16,244 bases of DNA from Flavobacteriales bacterium (GCA_002402165.1 NVVI01000007.1:69539-85782); one strand, 5' to 3'. Shown: positions 7,222-14,864, counted from the first letter of the stretch. The notes: a model not told the origin generated them from the letters alone. Program-made: numbers and translations.

Positions 7222-7297
7222 GACCTGGTAGCTCAGTTGGTAGAGCATCTCCCTTTTAAGGAGAGGGTCCCGGGTTCGAGCCCCGGCCAGGTCACCA
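7222..7297 (+). tRNA. tRNA-Lys(UUU)
   Basis: A full cloverleaf. The acceptor stem is GACCTGG (7222-7228) with CCAGGTC (7287-7293), all seven pairs. The D stem is GCTC/GAGC. The anticodon stem is TCTCC/GGAGA with loop CTTTTAA and anticodon TTT at 7255-7257. The T stem is CCGGG/CCCGG with loop TTCGAGC. The discriminator is A7294 and CCA is encoded at 7295-7297. It is flanked by its own promoter and terminator. Confidence 0.97.
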
Positions 7298-7300
7298 ACA

Positions 7301-7335
7301 AAAGCCTTGAATTTATTAGAGTTCAAGGCTTTTTT
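7301..7335 (+). terminator. Rho-independent terminator of tRNA-Lys
   Basis: AAAGCCTTGAA (7301-7311) pairs with TTCAAGGCTTT (7322-7332) over a 10-base loop, and the T run continues to 7335. It begins four bases after the CCA of the tRNA. Confidence 0.9.
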
Positions 7336-7388
7336 GTGTCTATACTTTTTCTAAGTTAGAACAGTTATTTACTCTTTTTTGCTGCTTT

Positions 7389-7486
7389 TCATGTTAATTC
7401 ATCTGCCAAATCTTTTATGTTCTCTCGTTGATAACTCAATCGAATGGCTTGCTCTTAAATTCTTTACTGTAAACTCTTTTTTTCAT
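7389..7486 (-). pseudogene. Transposase OrfA remnant (IS3-like), frameshifted and truncated
   Basis: On the minus strand an ATG at 7486 opens with MKKRVYSKEFKSK. After a one-base slip near 7448 the neighbouring frame continues AIRLSYQRENIKDLADELT to a stop at 7389-7391. Joined, this reads like the conserved N-terminus of IS3-family OrfA proteins (YSKEFK-KA--LS--R-NIKDLADEL). The helix-turn-helix remainder, OrfB and a second end are missing. The sequence between 7487 and about 7570 may be the old left end of the element, with GGACTTACTACC on the minus strand, but no matching inverted repeat is visible. It is a dead fragment between tRNA-Lys and the divIC-like gene. The rest of the gap (7336-7388 and 7571-7639) shows only a short hairpin, 7579-7585 with 7602-7608. 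Confidence 0.65.
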
Positions 7487-7639
7487 ACTTCTAAGTTATT
7501 TATTTTTTTATTAACAAACATCCTTAAATTTTGTGTCCGAGTAAAGGTAGTAAGTCCAGCCCAGGCATTAGAGAGCCGAATGAACAATAAAATGTTAATT
7601 AGTTCATTTTACCTTAACCCTTCTCTTTAAAAGATAAAT

Positions 7640-7647
7640 TAACTTTG
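7640..7647 (+). promoter_or_regulatory. -7 box four bases before the divIC-like gene
   Basis: TAACTTTG matches TAnnTTTG. It is followed by AGCT and the ATG at 7652, the same four-base spacing as at 2546. A leaderless transcript is predicted. The -33 element is not recognisable. Confidence 0.5.
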
Positions 7648-7651
7648 AGCT

Positions 7652-7942
7652 ATGATTGATAAAATCCCAAAATGGTTAAAAAACAAGTATGCTTTTAGCA
7701 TATTATTTTTTTTAATATATGTCTCTTTTTTTGATCAAAACAACATAATAATCCAATATTCTTATCACTCACAGCTTAGCTCCTTAGAAAGTGAAAAATA
7801 TTATTACAATCAAGCCATCAAAAAAACAAGTAAAGAATTAACCGATTTAACTAAAGACCCTTCTTCTTTAGAGAAATTTGCCAGAGAAAACTACTTTATG
7901 AAAAAAGAAAATGAAGAGGTTTTTGTGTTTACAACCGAATAA
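7652..7942 (+). CDS. Septum formation initiator protein (DivIC/FtsB-like)
   Basis: A 96-residue bitopic inner-membrane protein of the cell-division FtsB/DivIC family, which joins the divisome and partners FtsL. There is a short cytoplasmic N-terminus (MIDKIPKWLKNK), one membrane segment (about 13-27, AFSILFFLIYVSFF), a periplasmic coiled coil (about 36-70, with SQLSSLESEKYYYNQAIKKT) and a C-terminal KFARENYFMKKENEEVFVF. That last stretch matches the family's conserved ARE-Y-M--E-E--F signature. Its place directly before the methylmalonyl-CoA mutase genes is the usual order in Flavobacteriia. It is separated from mutA by 60 bases with a separate -7 box. Confidence 0.88.
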   Translation: MIDKIPKWLKNKYAFSILFFLIYVSFFDQNNIIIQYSYHSQLSSLESEKYYYNQAIKKTSKELTDLTKDPSSLEKFARENYFMKKENEEVFVFTTE

Positions 7943-7971
7943 GAATCTCTTTTCTCCTCCTTAATATTTAT

Positions 7972-7979
7972 TACCTTTG
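7972..7979 (+). promoter_or_regulatory. -7 box of the methylmalonyl-CoA mutase operon
   Basis: TACCTTTG matches TAnnTTTG. TTTC at 7950-7953 stands 18 bases upstream as an imperfect -33 element. The leader to the mutA ATG at 8003 would be about 17 nt. Confidence 0.55.
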
Positions 7980-8002
7980 CAACCAGCTATAAAGAACTGC
8001 TA

Positions 8003-9154
8003 ATGGGATTATTTGAAGCGTTTGATAAAATAAGCCATCAAGGTTGGTTGGATAAAATTACTCTTGACTTAAAAGGAAAAAATTTTCAAGAAACATTGGT
8101 TTGGAACTCAGATGAAGGTATAGCTGTTCAGCCTTTTTACAATAGCGGACCTAAAAATTATACCCCCTTAAAAAAAATAAATGCTTGGAAAATTAGAGAA
8201 ACTATCACAATTCAATCCATTAAAGATGCAAATTTCAAAGCCCTACTAGCTTTAAAAGGTGGTGCAAATTCTCTACTTTTTGTTGGCTCAATAAAGGACC
8301 AAAATGAAATGGATATCCTTTTAAAAAACATTCAAACAGAAATTATTGAAATACACTATTACAACTCTTCTCCAATCCATACCTGCCAATTAATTACTAT
8401 GCAGAGAGGTAGTATTAGTTATGATTATTTAGGTGAGCACCTAATTTCTGAAGAATGGAACGATACTAAAGAAAAGGACATTGAAGAATTAGCTAAGATA
8501 ACTAACTCTACAACCAATATTAAAACAATTACGGTTAATGGAAACTTTTATACCAACAATGGATATTCCATTATTCAAGAAATTGCATTCAGTTTAACCC
8601 AAGCTGTTGAGTATTTTAGCTTATTAACTGATAAAGGAATTGAAGCAAAAAAAATTGCTTCTAAAATTCAATTTACATTTGGTATTGGTACTAATTATTT
8701 CTTTGAAATAGCAAAAATTAGAGCCATTCGTGTTTTATGGGATTTTATTTTAGATCAATATAATGTTAGTGATAAAGGAATGGTTATTCATTCAGAAACC
8801 TCTACTACGGAAACTGGCGAAGATAAAAATTATAACATCTTAAGAAATACCACTAAAGCTATGTCTGCCATTATTGGTGGATGTGATAGTTTAACCGTTT
8901 TACCACACGATAATTCAACGTTAAAAATAAATTTTGCTAACCGTATTGCTCGTAATATTCAACATATATTAAAAGAAGAAGCATTTTTTGACAAGGTAAA
9001 CAACCCAGCTGACGGTGCTTATTACATCGAACAATTAACTGACGAAATGGTTAATAAAGCATGGAAATTACTCCAAGAAGTGGAAACTCAAGGTGGTTTT
9101 ATAGCTTGTGTGGAAAATAATTTTATCAAAAAACAGATTTCTAAAACTAGTTAA
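8003..9154 (+). CDS. mutA: Methylmalonyl-CoA mutase, small (beta) subunit
   Basis: The non-catalytic partner of the adenosylcobalamin-dependent mutase that interconverts succinyl-CoA and (R)-methylmalonyl-CoA. The 383 residues cover only a TIM-barrel-like mutase domain. [23 protein letters not shown] and [17 protein letters not shown] correspond to barrel segments of the large subunit, and [16 protein letters not shown] corresponds to its WGGAYY region. It lacks a C-terminal cobalamin domain and is shorter than many small subunits, which often keep a degenerate one. The stop codon overlaps the start of mutB (TAATG at 9152-9156), so the two are translationally coupled. Confidence 0.92.
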   Translation: MGLFEAFDKISHQGWLDKITLDLKGKNFQETLVWNSDEGIAVQPFYNSGPKNYTPLKKINAWKIRETITIQSIKDANFKALLALKGGANSLLFVGSIKDQNEMDILLKNIQTEIIEIHYYNSSPIHTCQLITMQRGSISYDYLGEHLISEEWNDTKEKDIEELAKITNSTTNIKTITVNGNFYTNNGYSIIQEIAFSLTQAVEYFSLLTDKGIEAKKIASKIQFTFGIGTNYFFEIAKIRAIRVLWDFILDQYNVSDKGMVIHSETSTTETGEDKNYNILRNTTKAMSAIIGGCDSLTVLPHDNSTLKINFANRIARNIQHILKEEAFFDKVNNPADGAYYIEQLTDEMVNKAWKLLQEVETQGGFIACVENNFIKKQISKTS

Positions 9155-11283
9155 TGAAACCAGATTTTTCAAATATTGATTTTAGCTCTAGCTCTTATAA
9201 TTCACCAACAGCTAGTACCAAAAAATGGTTAACTGCTGAACAAATTTCAGTTGCAACTATTTATTCTGATAAGGATATTGAAGATATAGAACATCTTGAC
9301 TTTGCTGCTGGTATTGCCCCAAATTTACGAGGACCCTATTCTACCATGTATGTAATGCGTCCTTGGACAATTAGACAATATGCTGGTTTTAGTACTGCTG
9401 AAGAATCCAATGCTTTTTATCGCAGGAACTTAGCTGCTGGACAAAAAGGACTGTCTGTAGCTTTTGATTTAGCCACACACAGAGGATATGATTCTGATCA
9501 TGAACGAGTGGTTGGTGATGTTGGGAAAGCTGGAGTTGCCATCGACTCTGTTGAGGATATGAAAATTTTATTCGATCAAATTCCATTGGATAAGATGTCT
9601 GTTTCTATGACAATGAATGGAGCGGTAATTCCAATATTAGCATTTTATATTGTTGCTGCAGAAGAACAAGGAGTGAAACCAGAAGAGTTAGCGGGAACCA
9701 TTCAAAACGATATTTTAAAAGAGTTTATGGTAAGAAATACTTACATATACCCTCCTCAACCCTCCATGCAAATTATTGCTGATATTTTTAAATATACTTC
9801 TAAAAATATGCCCAAATACAACACCATTAGTATTTCGGGTTACCACATACAAGAAGCAGGAGGAACAAACGATATTGAGTTGGCTTACACCTTAGCAGAT
9901 GGATTAGAATACATCAGAACAGGAATCAAAGCAGGAATGGACATTGACACCTTTGCTCCTCGCCTATCCTTTTTCTGGGGAATTGGGATGAACCATTTTA
10001 TGGAAATTGCCAAAATGCGTGCTGCAAGAATGCTCTGGGCAAAAATAGTTAACCAATTTAATCCTAAAAACCCTAAATCGTTAGTATTAAGAACACACTG
10101 CCAAACTTCAGGTTGGAGTTTAACAGAACAAGACCCCTACAACAATATTGCTCGAACCACCATCGAAGCTATGGCTGCTGTTTTGGGTGGAACACAATCT
10201 TTACATACCAATGCACTAGATGAAGCTATTGCTTTACCAACCGATTTTTCCGCTAAAATTGCGAGAGATACCCAAAAATTCATTCAGCAAGAAACTGAAA
10301 TATGTAGGACAGTTGACCCTTGGGGGGGGGCTTATTATGTAGAAAAATTAACCCACGAAATTGCTGAACGAGCTTGGAAATTAATTGAAGAAGTGGAAGA
10401 GTTAGGCGGAATGGCGAAAGCCATAGAGAAAGGAATTCCAAAATTAAGAATTGAAGAAGCTGCAGCTCGTAAACAAGCAAAAATAGATGCTGGCAAAGAA
10501 ATTATTGTTGGTGTAAACGAATATATTATTGATGAAGAACAGCAATTAGATATTTTAGATGTTGATAATGATGCAGTAAGAGAAAGTCAAATTGCTCGAT
10601 TAAATCAAACAAAAGCAGATAGAGATTCTGAAAAAGTTATTGCTGCTTTAAATAATATTACCGAAATTGCTAAATCTAAGAATGGTAATTTATTAGAAGC
10701 TGCTGTAACTGCTGCTCGTGAACGAGCTACTTTAGGTGAAATTTCTGATGCCATGGAAACCGTTTTTGGAAGGTACCAAGCCCAAATACGCTCGGTAAGC
10801 GGAGTTTACAGATCTGAAGCTATGGAAGATAAAGATTTTATAAAAGCACAAGAAATGACCAACCAATTTGCTGAATTGGGAGGTAGAAGGCCACGAATTA
10901 TGGTGGCTAAAATGGGGCAAGATGGGCATGATAGAGGGGCTAAAATTATTGCAACTTCGTTTGCTGATTTAGGTTTTGATGTAGATATTGGTCCTCTGTT
11001 CCAAACACCTGCTGAAGTAGCTAAACAAGCGATAGAAAATGATGTACATATTTTAGGTGTTTCTTCTTTAGCTGCTGGACACAAAACATTAGTTCCTCAA
11101 GTAATAGCAGAACTTAAAAAATTAGAGCGAGAAGACATTATGGTTATTGTTGGAGGTGTTATTCCTCAACAAGACTATGACTACTTATTTGAGGCTGGTG
11201 CTGTTGGAGTTTTCGGACCAGGAACAAAAATTAGTAAAGCAGCTCAGGAGATTTTAGAGATAATGATTGAAAGGGTTCAATAA
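9154..11283 (+). CDS. mutB: Methylmalonyl-CoA mutase, large (alpha) subunit
   Basis: The catalytic subunit, 709 residues, full length. The N-terminal TIM barrel (about 35-530) shows [20 protein letters not shown], the substrate-binding start, [11 protein letters not shown], and [10 protein letters not shown] with Trp390. The C-terminal cobalamin-binding domain (about 575-705) carries the DxHxxG motif at 590-595 (DGHDRG, His592 as the lower cobalt ligand), followed by [11 protein letters not shown] and VGGVIP. It acts in the cytosol in propionate and odd-chain metabolism, or in making propionyl-CoA. Codons 390-393 are encoded by a nine-G run (10322-10330), odd in such an AT-rich genome. It begins in the stop codon of mutA, and a small secreted protein starts two bases after its stop. 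Confidence 0.97.
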   Translation: MKPDFSNIDFSSSSYNSPTASTKKWLTAEQISVATIYSDKDIEDIEHLDFAAGIAPNLRGPYSTMYVMRPWTIRQYAGFSTAEESNAFYRRNLAAGQKGLSVAFDLATHRGYDSDHERVVGDVGKAGVAIDSVEDMKILFDQIPLDKMSVSMTMNGAVIPILAFYIVAAEEQGVKPEELAGTIQNDILKEFMVRNTYIYPPQPSMQIIADIFKYTSKNMPKYNTISISGYHIQEAGGTNDIELAYTLADGLEYIRTGIKAGMDIDTFAPRLSFFWGIGMNHFMEIAKMRAARMLWAKIVNQFNPKNPKSLVLRTHCQTSGWSLTEQDPYNNIARTTIEAMAAVLGGTQSLHTNALDEAIALPTDFSAKIARDTQKFIQQETEICRTVDPWGGAYYVEKLTHEIAERAWKLIEEVEELGGMAKAIEKGIPKLRIEEAAARKQAKIDAGKEIIVGVNEYIIDEEQQLDILDVDNDAVRESQIARLNQTKADRDSEKVIAALNNITEIAKSKNGNLLEAAVTAARERATLGEISDAMETVFGRYQAQIRSVSGVYRSEAMEDKDFIKAQEMTNQFAELGGRRPRIMVAKMGQDGHDRGAKIIATSFADLGFDVDIGPLFQTPAEVAKQAIENDVHILGVSSLAAGHKTLVPQVIAELKKLEREDIMVIVGGVIPQQDYDYLFEAGAVGVFGPGTKISKAAQEILEIMIERVQ

Positions 11284-11285
11284 TT

Positions 11286-11789
11286 ATGAAGTTTCTACAA
11301 TTCATAATATTTATTTTTCTTATAGTAATTTCTTTTTTTGCAAAAGGGCAAGAATATCTAACTATGGATAAAGAACAAATAAAATATATGTTCGAAGATT
11401 GGCAAGATTCCTTAACAATTACAGATAATCAGGATGTTTTAATCATTTCATCTGAAGGGTTTGATAAGTTTACAGACAATTATTTTTTTAACGAGTCAGG
11501 AAAATGTGATAGTAGTTATATCAGACATTATTGTAATGAATGTGTACAAGGTCATATAGATAGGATATTAAAATATAAAAAAGAAAAATGGGTTGAAGTT
11601 TTACCTAATACCTATTTATCGGATAAAAGAATTTCCTGGACTATTGGATTTTCGAGAAACAAGGAAAGTGAATGTAAAAAAATGACTATCATTAAAACTC
11701 CTAGTAAAGATGTATGTGCCACAATATCTTTTTCTATTGTGACAATGAAATCATCAGAATGGAAAAAGAAAATAAAATCTAAACAATGA
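11286..11789 (+). CDS. Small secreted protein of unknown function
   Basis: I do not recognise the family. There are 167 residues, with a signal peptide of about 22 residues ending FFAKGQ, then a mature domain of about 145 residues rich in Asp, Lys and Ser. It has several cysteines, among them Cys74, Cys83 and Cys86 (YCNEC) and two more towards the C-terminus. These could form disulfides in the periplasm. It starts two bases after mutB and its TGA overlaps the ATG of the next gene (ATGA at 11786-11789), so it is transcribed with mutAB and translationally coupled to the DUF2147 gene. It has no evident link to the mutase reaction; the coupling suggests it works with, or is expressed like, its downstream neighbour. 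Confidence 0.75.
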   Translation: MKFLQFIIFIFLIVISFFAKGQEYLTMDKEQIKYMFEDWQDSLTITDNQDVLIISSEGFDKFTDNYFFNESGKCDSSYIRHYCNECVQGHIDRILKYKKEKWVEVLPNTYLSDKRISWTIGFSRNKESECKKMTIIKTPSKDVCATISFSIVTMKSSEWKKKIKSKQ

Positions 11790-12205
11790 AAAAAATAACA
11801 CTTCTCATAACACTTCTATTGTTCATTTTTTCTGCAAATGCTCAAAGCATTATCGGTAAATGGAAAACCATTGATGATGAAACAGGCAAAGCCAAATCTA
11901 TTGTAAAAATTTATAAAAAAGGAGGTAAATACTATGGTAAAATAGTAGAAATATTAGACCCCACTAAACGAAAAAATAAATGTACCCTGTGTAAAGATTC
12001 CCGGAAAGACCAATCCATTTTAGGCATGGAAATCATCAAAGACTTAGAGCAAGATGATGATGAATTTGAGGACGGAACAATTTTAGACCCGAACAATGGT
12101 AAAATTTACGATTGTAAAATTTGGTTAGAAGGCAAGGACACCTTAAAAGTAAGAGGCTATGTGATGTTCTTTTATAGAACACAAACTTGGCATAGGGTGA
12201 AGTAG
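11786..12205 (+). CDS. DUF2147 family secreted protein
   Basis: There are 139 residues, with a signal peptide ending SANAQ at 20. The mature part has the DUF2147 pattern: IIGKWKTIDDETGKAKSIVKI, YYGKIVEILDP, a Cys pair at 66 and 69 (CTLC), LGMEIIKDLE, GTILDPNNGKIYDCKIWL, VRGYVMFFYRTQTWHR. The family is a small beta-barrel, lipocalin-like fold in the periplasm or on the surface. Its role is not known, though some members occur in stress or envelope contexts. It overlaps the preceding gene by four bases and ends the mut operon; a terminator-like hairpin begins about 20 bases on. Confidence 0.9.
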   Translation: MKKITLLITLLLFIFSANAQSIIGKWKTIDDETGKAKSIVKIYKKGGKYYGKIVEILDPTKRKNKCTLCKDSRKDQSILGMEIIKDLEQDDDEFEDGTILDPNNGKIYDCKIWLEGKDTLKVRGYVMFFYRTQTWHRVK

Positions 12206-12223
12206 ATTCTGAGATAAACGAGG

Positions 12224-12250
12224 CAGACCCCAGAATAAATCTGGGGATGG
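12224..12250 (+). repeat. REP-like hairpin unit A
   Basis: A 27-nt unit that begins CAGA and ends ATGG. A perfect 6-bp stem, CCCCAG (12228-12233) with CTGGGG (12241-12246), encloses the loop AATAAAT. It matches unit C (12621-12647) with no gaps, and unit B (12266-12292) is an inverted relative 15 bases away. The T-rich stretch after it lets it double as the terminator of the mut operon. Confidence 0.7.
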
Positions 12251-12260
12251 TTTTATTTTT
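12228..12260 (+). terminator. Probable terminator of the mut operon (uses REP-like unit A)
   Basis: The 6-bp GC-rich stem of unit A is followed, after ATGG, by TTTTATTTTTT (12251-12261). It starts 22 bases after the DUF2147 stop codon. Confidence 0.5.
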
Positions 12261-12265
12261 TAGCA

Positions 12266-12292
12266 CTATCCCTGTACTTGTTGCGGGGTCTG
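12266..12292 (-). repeat. REP-like hairpin unit B (inverted)
   Basis: Read on the minus strand it is also 27 nt. It begins CAGACCCC like unit A and ends GGGATAG. Four of six stem positions pair (three C-G and one G-C, with two mismatches) and the loop contains AACAAGT in place of AATAAAT. Because CAGACCCC is shared with unit A in the opposite sense, the outer arms 12224-12231 and 12285-12292 can pair over 8 bp, which competes with the inner hairpin of unit A. Confidence 0.6.
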
Positions 12293-12301
12293 TTCATCAT
12301 T

Positions 12302-12604
12302 TCAGTCAAACCAATCTTCTGCTAAATCATTCCAATCAAGATTATTTTCATTAATCAAATTTTCTTTCCACTCTCTCCTGTATTTTTTAATTTGTTTTTC
12401 TCGATGAGAAGCATCAGAGAGAGATTCATACACTTCAAAGTATACCAATTTATCACAGTTGTATCTCGCAGTAAAGCTTTTAGCAACTATTTTTGTTTTA
12501 TGACTATCTATTCTATTTTCTATATCATTTGTAAAACCTGTATATAAAACCGTATTATTTTTATTGGTTAAGATGTAAACATAGTAGGTTTTTATTATTT
12601 TAAT
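12302..12604 (-). CDS. GIY-YIG nuclease family protein without a canonical start codon
   Basis: An intact minus-strand frame of about 98-104 codons ending in TGA at 12302-12304. It reads TYYVYILTNKNNTVLYTGFT (the GIY-YIG motif as YVY...LYTG), then NDIENRIDSH with the conserved Arg, and SHREKQIKKYRREWKENLI with the conserved Glu. It matches the small stand-alone GIY-YIG (YhbQ/UPF0213-like) proteins over the whole length, with no internal stop. Yet between the upstream in-frame TAG (12617-12619) and the GIY motif there is no ATG, GTG or TTG, only ATT (12604, 12616) and ATA (12595, 12598). Where related proteins usually start (M-KTYY) there is ATA. It is either a gene with a rare ATT/ATA start or one silenced by start loss. 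It is flanked by REP-like units B and C. The coordinate 12604 is only a placeholder for the start. Confidence 0.8.
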   Translation of the reverse strand: MKIIKTYYVYILTNKNNTVLYTGFTNDIENRIDSHKTKIVAKSFTARYNCDKLVYFEVYESLSDASHREKQIKKYRREWKENLINENNLDWNDLAEDWFD

Positions 12605-12620
12605 TTGTGCTAAAATCTAA

Positions 12621-12647
12621 CAGATGCCGGAATAAATCCGGCAATGG
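12621..12647 (+). repeat. REP-like hairpin unit C
   Basis: 27 nt, beginning CAGA and ending ATGG. The stem TGCCGG (12625-12630) with CCGGCA (12638-12643) encloses the same AATAAAT loop as unit A. Three stem pairs differ from unit A and all three changes are compensatory on both sides. It lies eight bases after the copper ATPase stop codon (minus strand) and just upstream of the GIY-YIG frame. Confidence 0.7.
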
Positions 12648-12655
12648 AGTTTATT

Positions 12656-14776
12656 TCAACTCAACTTCTTCCTTTTCAACCGAATAGAATTCCCAATAAC
12701 AATAACATCAGAAAAAGCCATTGCTAATGCCGCCACCATAGGGTTTAAAAATCCGAAAGCAGCTATAGGTATTGCCACCACATTGTAAAAGAATGCCCAA
12801 AACAAGTTTTGTTTAATGGTTTTTAACGTGTGCTTACTTATTAAATAAGCCTCGTAAACCTGACTTAAATCTTTATCATTTAATAAAATAATTTGAGCAG
12901 TTTGTACTGCAACTTGCGTGGCATTACTCAAAGAAATACCTACAGATGCCTTAGCTAATGCAGGTGCATCATTAATTCCATCTCCCACCATTATTGTTAA
13001 ACTATTTTTTTGGAGCTCTTCTATTATCTCTAATTTTTGTTCTGGCAATTGTTCACTAAAAACAGTTTTTATGCCTATTTGTTTTGCTAATCCTTGACAC
13101 TTTTCATCTCTATCACCACTCAACATTACCGTATTTAATCCTTGCTGATTTAATAAAGTAATTGTTTCAGCAACATTATCTTTCAGCTCATCTTCTATAT
13201 CAATCCCAGCTATCAACTCATTATTTTTTATCAAATAAATTGAATGTGATTGATTGTCTGTTAGTTCTTTAGCTAAACGATAAGAACCTAACTGATAATA
13301 ATTCCCGTCTGTATCTTTTGCTTCAAGACCTTTCCCTTTTAATTCTTTTACATCTGTTAATTCAATATTAATGGCATCTGCCTTTAAATATTCTACAATA
13401 GATTTTGCAATTGGGTGTGACGAATGTTGCTCCAAACTAAATATGATATTTTTCAACTCCTGTTCATCAACAAGTGCATATAGTTTAGTATTCTTAATCA
13501 CAAATTGACCAGTGGTTAGAGTTCCTGTCTTATCAAAAACAATATTTTTCCCTATTGCAAATTGCTCTAGAGTAGCCCCTCCCTTTATGAGAATTCCTTT
13601 TTTAGCTGCTCTACCAATCCCTACCATAACTGCTGTTGGCGTAGCCAACCCCATTGCACATGGACAAGAAATTACCAATACAGCTATACTTTGCATTATT
13701 GATTGCTGCAAGGTTATATCAAAAACAAAATAGGTCAACACAAAAGTTAATGTTGATATTCCAATAACTATTGGAACAAAAATAGCGCTCACCTTGTCAC
13801 CTAATTTTTGAATTGCTGGTTGATCTTGTTGAGCATTCTTTACCATTTCTATAATCTTTGAAAGCACTGTTTCATTCCCTACTTTTTCTGCTTTCATTTT
13901 AATAGAGCCATCTTCTACAATTGTTCCACCAATCACTTTATCAGCAATAATTTTATTTACAGGAGTACTTTCTCCAGAAATCATAGCTTCATTAATAACG
14001 GCATCTCCCAAAATTATTTCTCCATCAACGGCAATTTTATCTCCTGTATTAAACTGTAGAATGTCATTCTCATTAATATCATTGTAATCAACTAATTCTA
14101 TTTCACCGTTTGATAAAACTCGTTTAGCTTCTGTTTTTTGTAATTGGCTTAGCTCTTTAATAGCTGTAGTTGTCTGTTTTACTGAACGGTGTTCTAATAC
14201 ATTTCCGAGTAATACTAAAGTAGTTATCGTTGCTGCTGTTTCGTAAAACAAATAATCATGTGCTTCTGGCAAACCCAAATAAGCCATTGTACCGTACAAG
14301 CTGTAACCAAAAGCAGAAGTGATTCCAATAACAATTAATACATCCATATTCGGAACACCTGACTTTAACGACCCTAAAGCACTTTTTCCAAAGTGCAACA
14401 AACCAATAACAAAAACAGGAATACACAAGCCTAATTGTACCCACACATTATTTAAAATGAAATTGTGAGAAAAGAACATATGTAAAAAAAGTGGTACGGT
14501 AAAAATTAGTGTGAAATAAAATTTCTTCTCAATGGAAGAAATTTTCTCTGTTTCATCTTTGGTTACTTCTATTATTTTGTACCCTAATTTGTTAATACTT
14601 TCTTTTACCTCTTCCACGCTTAGCTTGTTAGAGTCAGTATAAGAAGCTTCTCCAGTAGAAAAATTTACATTTACACCTTCTAACCCTTTTTTTTCTAATT
14701 GTTTCTTTATTCCTAAAGCACAATTGACACAGGTCATTCCCTCTACATTTAAGATTATTTTTTCTGAATTAGACAT
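12656..14776 (-). CDS. copA: Copper-translocating P1B-type ATPase (CopA-like)
   Basis: A 706-residue inner-membrane pump that exports monovalent copper from the cytosol at the cost of ATP. One N-terminal HMA metal-binding domain (about 1-75) has GMTCVNC with Cys16 and Cys19. Membrane helices follow, with the transport motif CPC at 371-373 in the sixth segment of the family. The phosphorylation site is DKTGT with Asp415, and GDGINDAP (598-605) closes the P domain. The actuator domain has SGES (in MISGESTPV). The CPC and the single CxxC domain fit copper or silver export; cbb3-oxidase copper supply (CcoI-like) is an alternative. A -7 box on its strand lies four bases before the ATG. No copper chaperone or regulator is next to it. 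Confidence 0.93.
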   Translation of the reverse strand: MSNSEKIILNVEGMTCVNCALGIKKQLEKKGLEGVNVNFSTGEASYTDSNKLSVEEVKESINKLGYKIIEVTKDETEKISSIEKKFYFTLIFTVPLFLHMFFSHNFILNNVWVQLGLCIPVFVIGLLHFGKSALGSLKSGVPNMDVLIVIGITSAFGYSLYGTMAYLGLPEAHDYLFYETAATITTLVLLGNVLEHRSVKQTTTAIKELSQLQKTEAKRVLSNGEIELVDYNDINENDILQFNTGDKIAVDGEIILGDAVINEAMISGESTPVNKIIADKVIGGTIVEDGSIKMKAEKVGNETVLSKIIEMVKNAQQDQPAIQKLGDKVSAIFVPIVIGISTLTFVLTYFVFDITLQQSIMQSIAVLVISCPCAMGLATPTAVMVGIGRAAKKGILIKGGATLEQFAIGKNIVFDKTGTLTTGQFVIKNTKLYALVDEQELKNIIFSLEQHSSHPIAKSIVEYLKADAINIELTDVKELKGKGLEAKDTDGNYYQLGSYRLAKELTDNQSHSIYLIKNNELIAGIDIEDELKDNVAETITLLNQQGLNTVMLSGDRDEKCQGLAKQIGIKTVFSEQLPEQKLEIIEELQKNSLTIMVGDGINDAPALAKASVGISLSNATQVAVQTAQIILLNDKDLSQVYEAYLISKHTLKTIKQNLFWAFFYNVVAIPIAAFGFLNPMVAALAMAFSDVIVIGNSIRLKRKKLS

Positions 14777-14780
14777 GAAG

Positions 14781-14788
14781 CAAAGTTA
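14781..14788 (-). promoter_or_regulatory. -7 box four bases before copA
   Basis: The minus strand reads TAACTTTG, then CTTC, then the ATG at 14776. This is the same box and the same four-base spacing as for the divIC-like gene, and again predicts a leaderless mRNA. Only a poor GTTG is present in the -33 area. Confidence 0.5.
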
Positions 14789-14856
14789 CACATTTACAGT
14801 AGCAACTAATCCGCTTAAATTCTTAAAAGAAATGTTTTTATTTTATGAAAAAGAAT

Positions 14857-14864
14857 TATATTTG
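14857..14864 (+). promoter_or_regulatory. -7 box of the tRNA-His promoter
   Basis: TATATTTG is identical to the tRNA-Lys box. TTTT at 14835-14838 lies 18 bases upstream as an imperfect -33. The following bases, C-CGTCCTTAAA, resemble the tRNA-Lys start region C-ACTCCTTAAA. Confidence 0.6.

Noticed and set aside
7555..7610. Possible small RNA (GC-richer patch followed by the AATGAAC/GTTCATT hairpin)
   Set aside because: The patch does not match SRP RNA, tmRNA, RNase P RNA or 6S as I know them; it is better explained as the old end of the insertion element.
7379..7630. Plus-strand open frame of 83 codons in the tRNA-Lys / divIC gap
   Set aside because: It is the antisense of the transposase relic. 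The protein has no recognisable features, and the coding pattern fits the minus strand.
8003..9154. MutA as a truncated pseudogene because it lacks the cobalamin domain
   Set aside because: The frame is intact, overlaps mutB in a TAATG and covers the whole barrel; short small subunits are compatible with function because the beta subunit does not bind cobalamin.
14256..14444. Minus-strand and plus-strand open frames inside copA and mutB
   Set aside because: They overlap well-supported genes in other frames, have no family features and no upstream signals.
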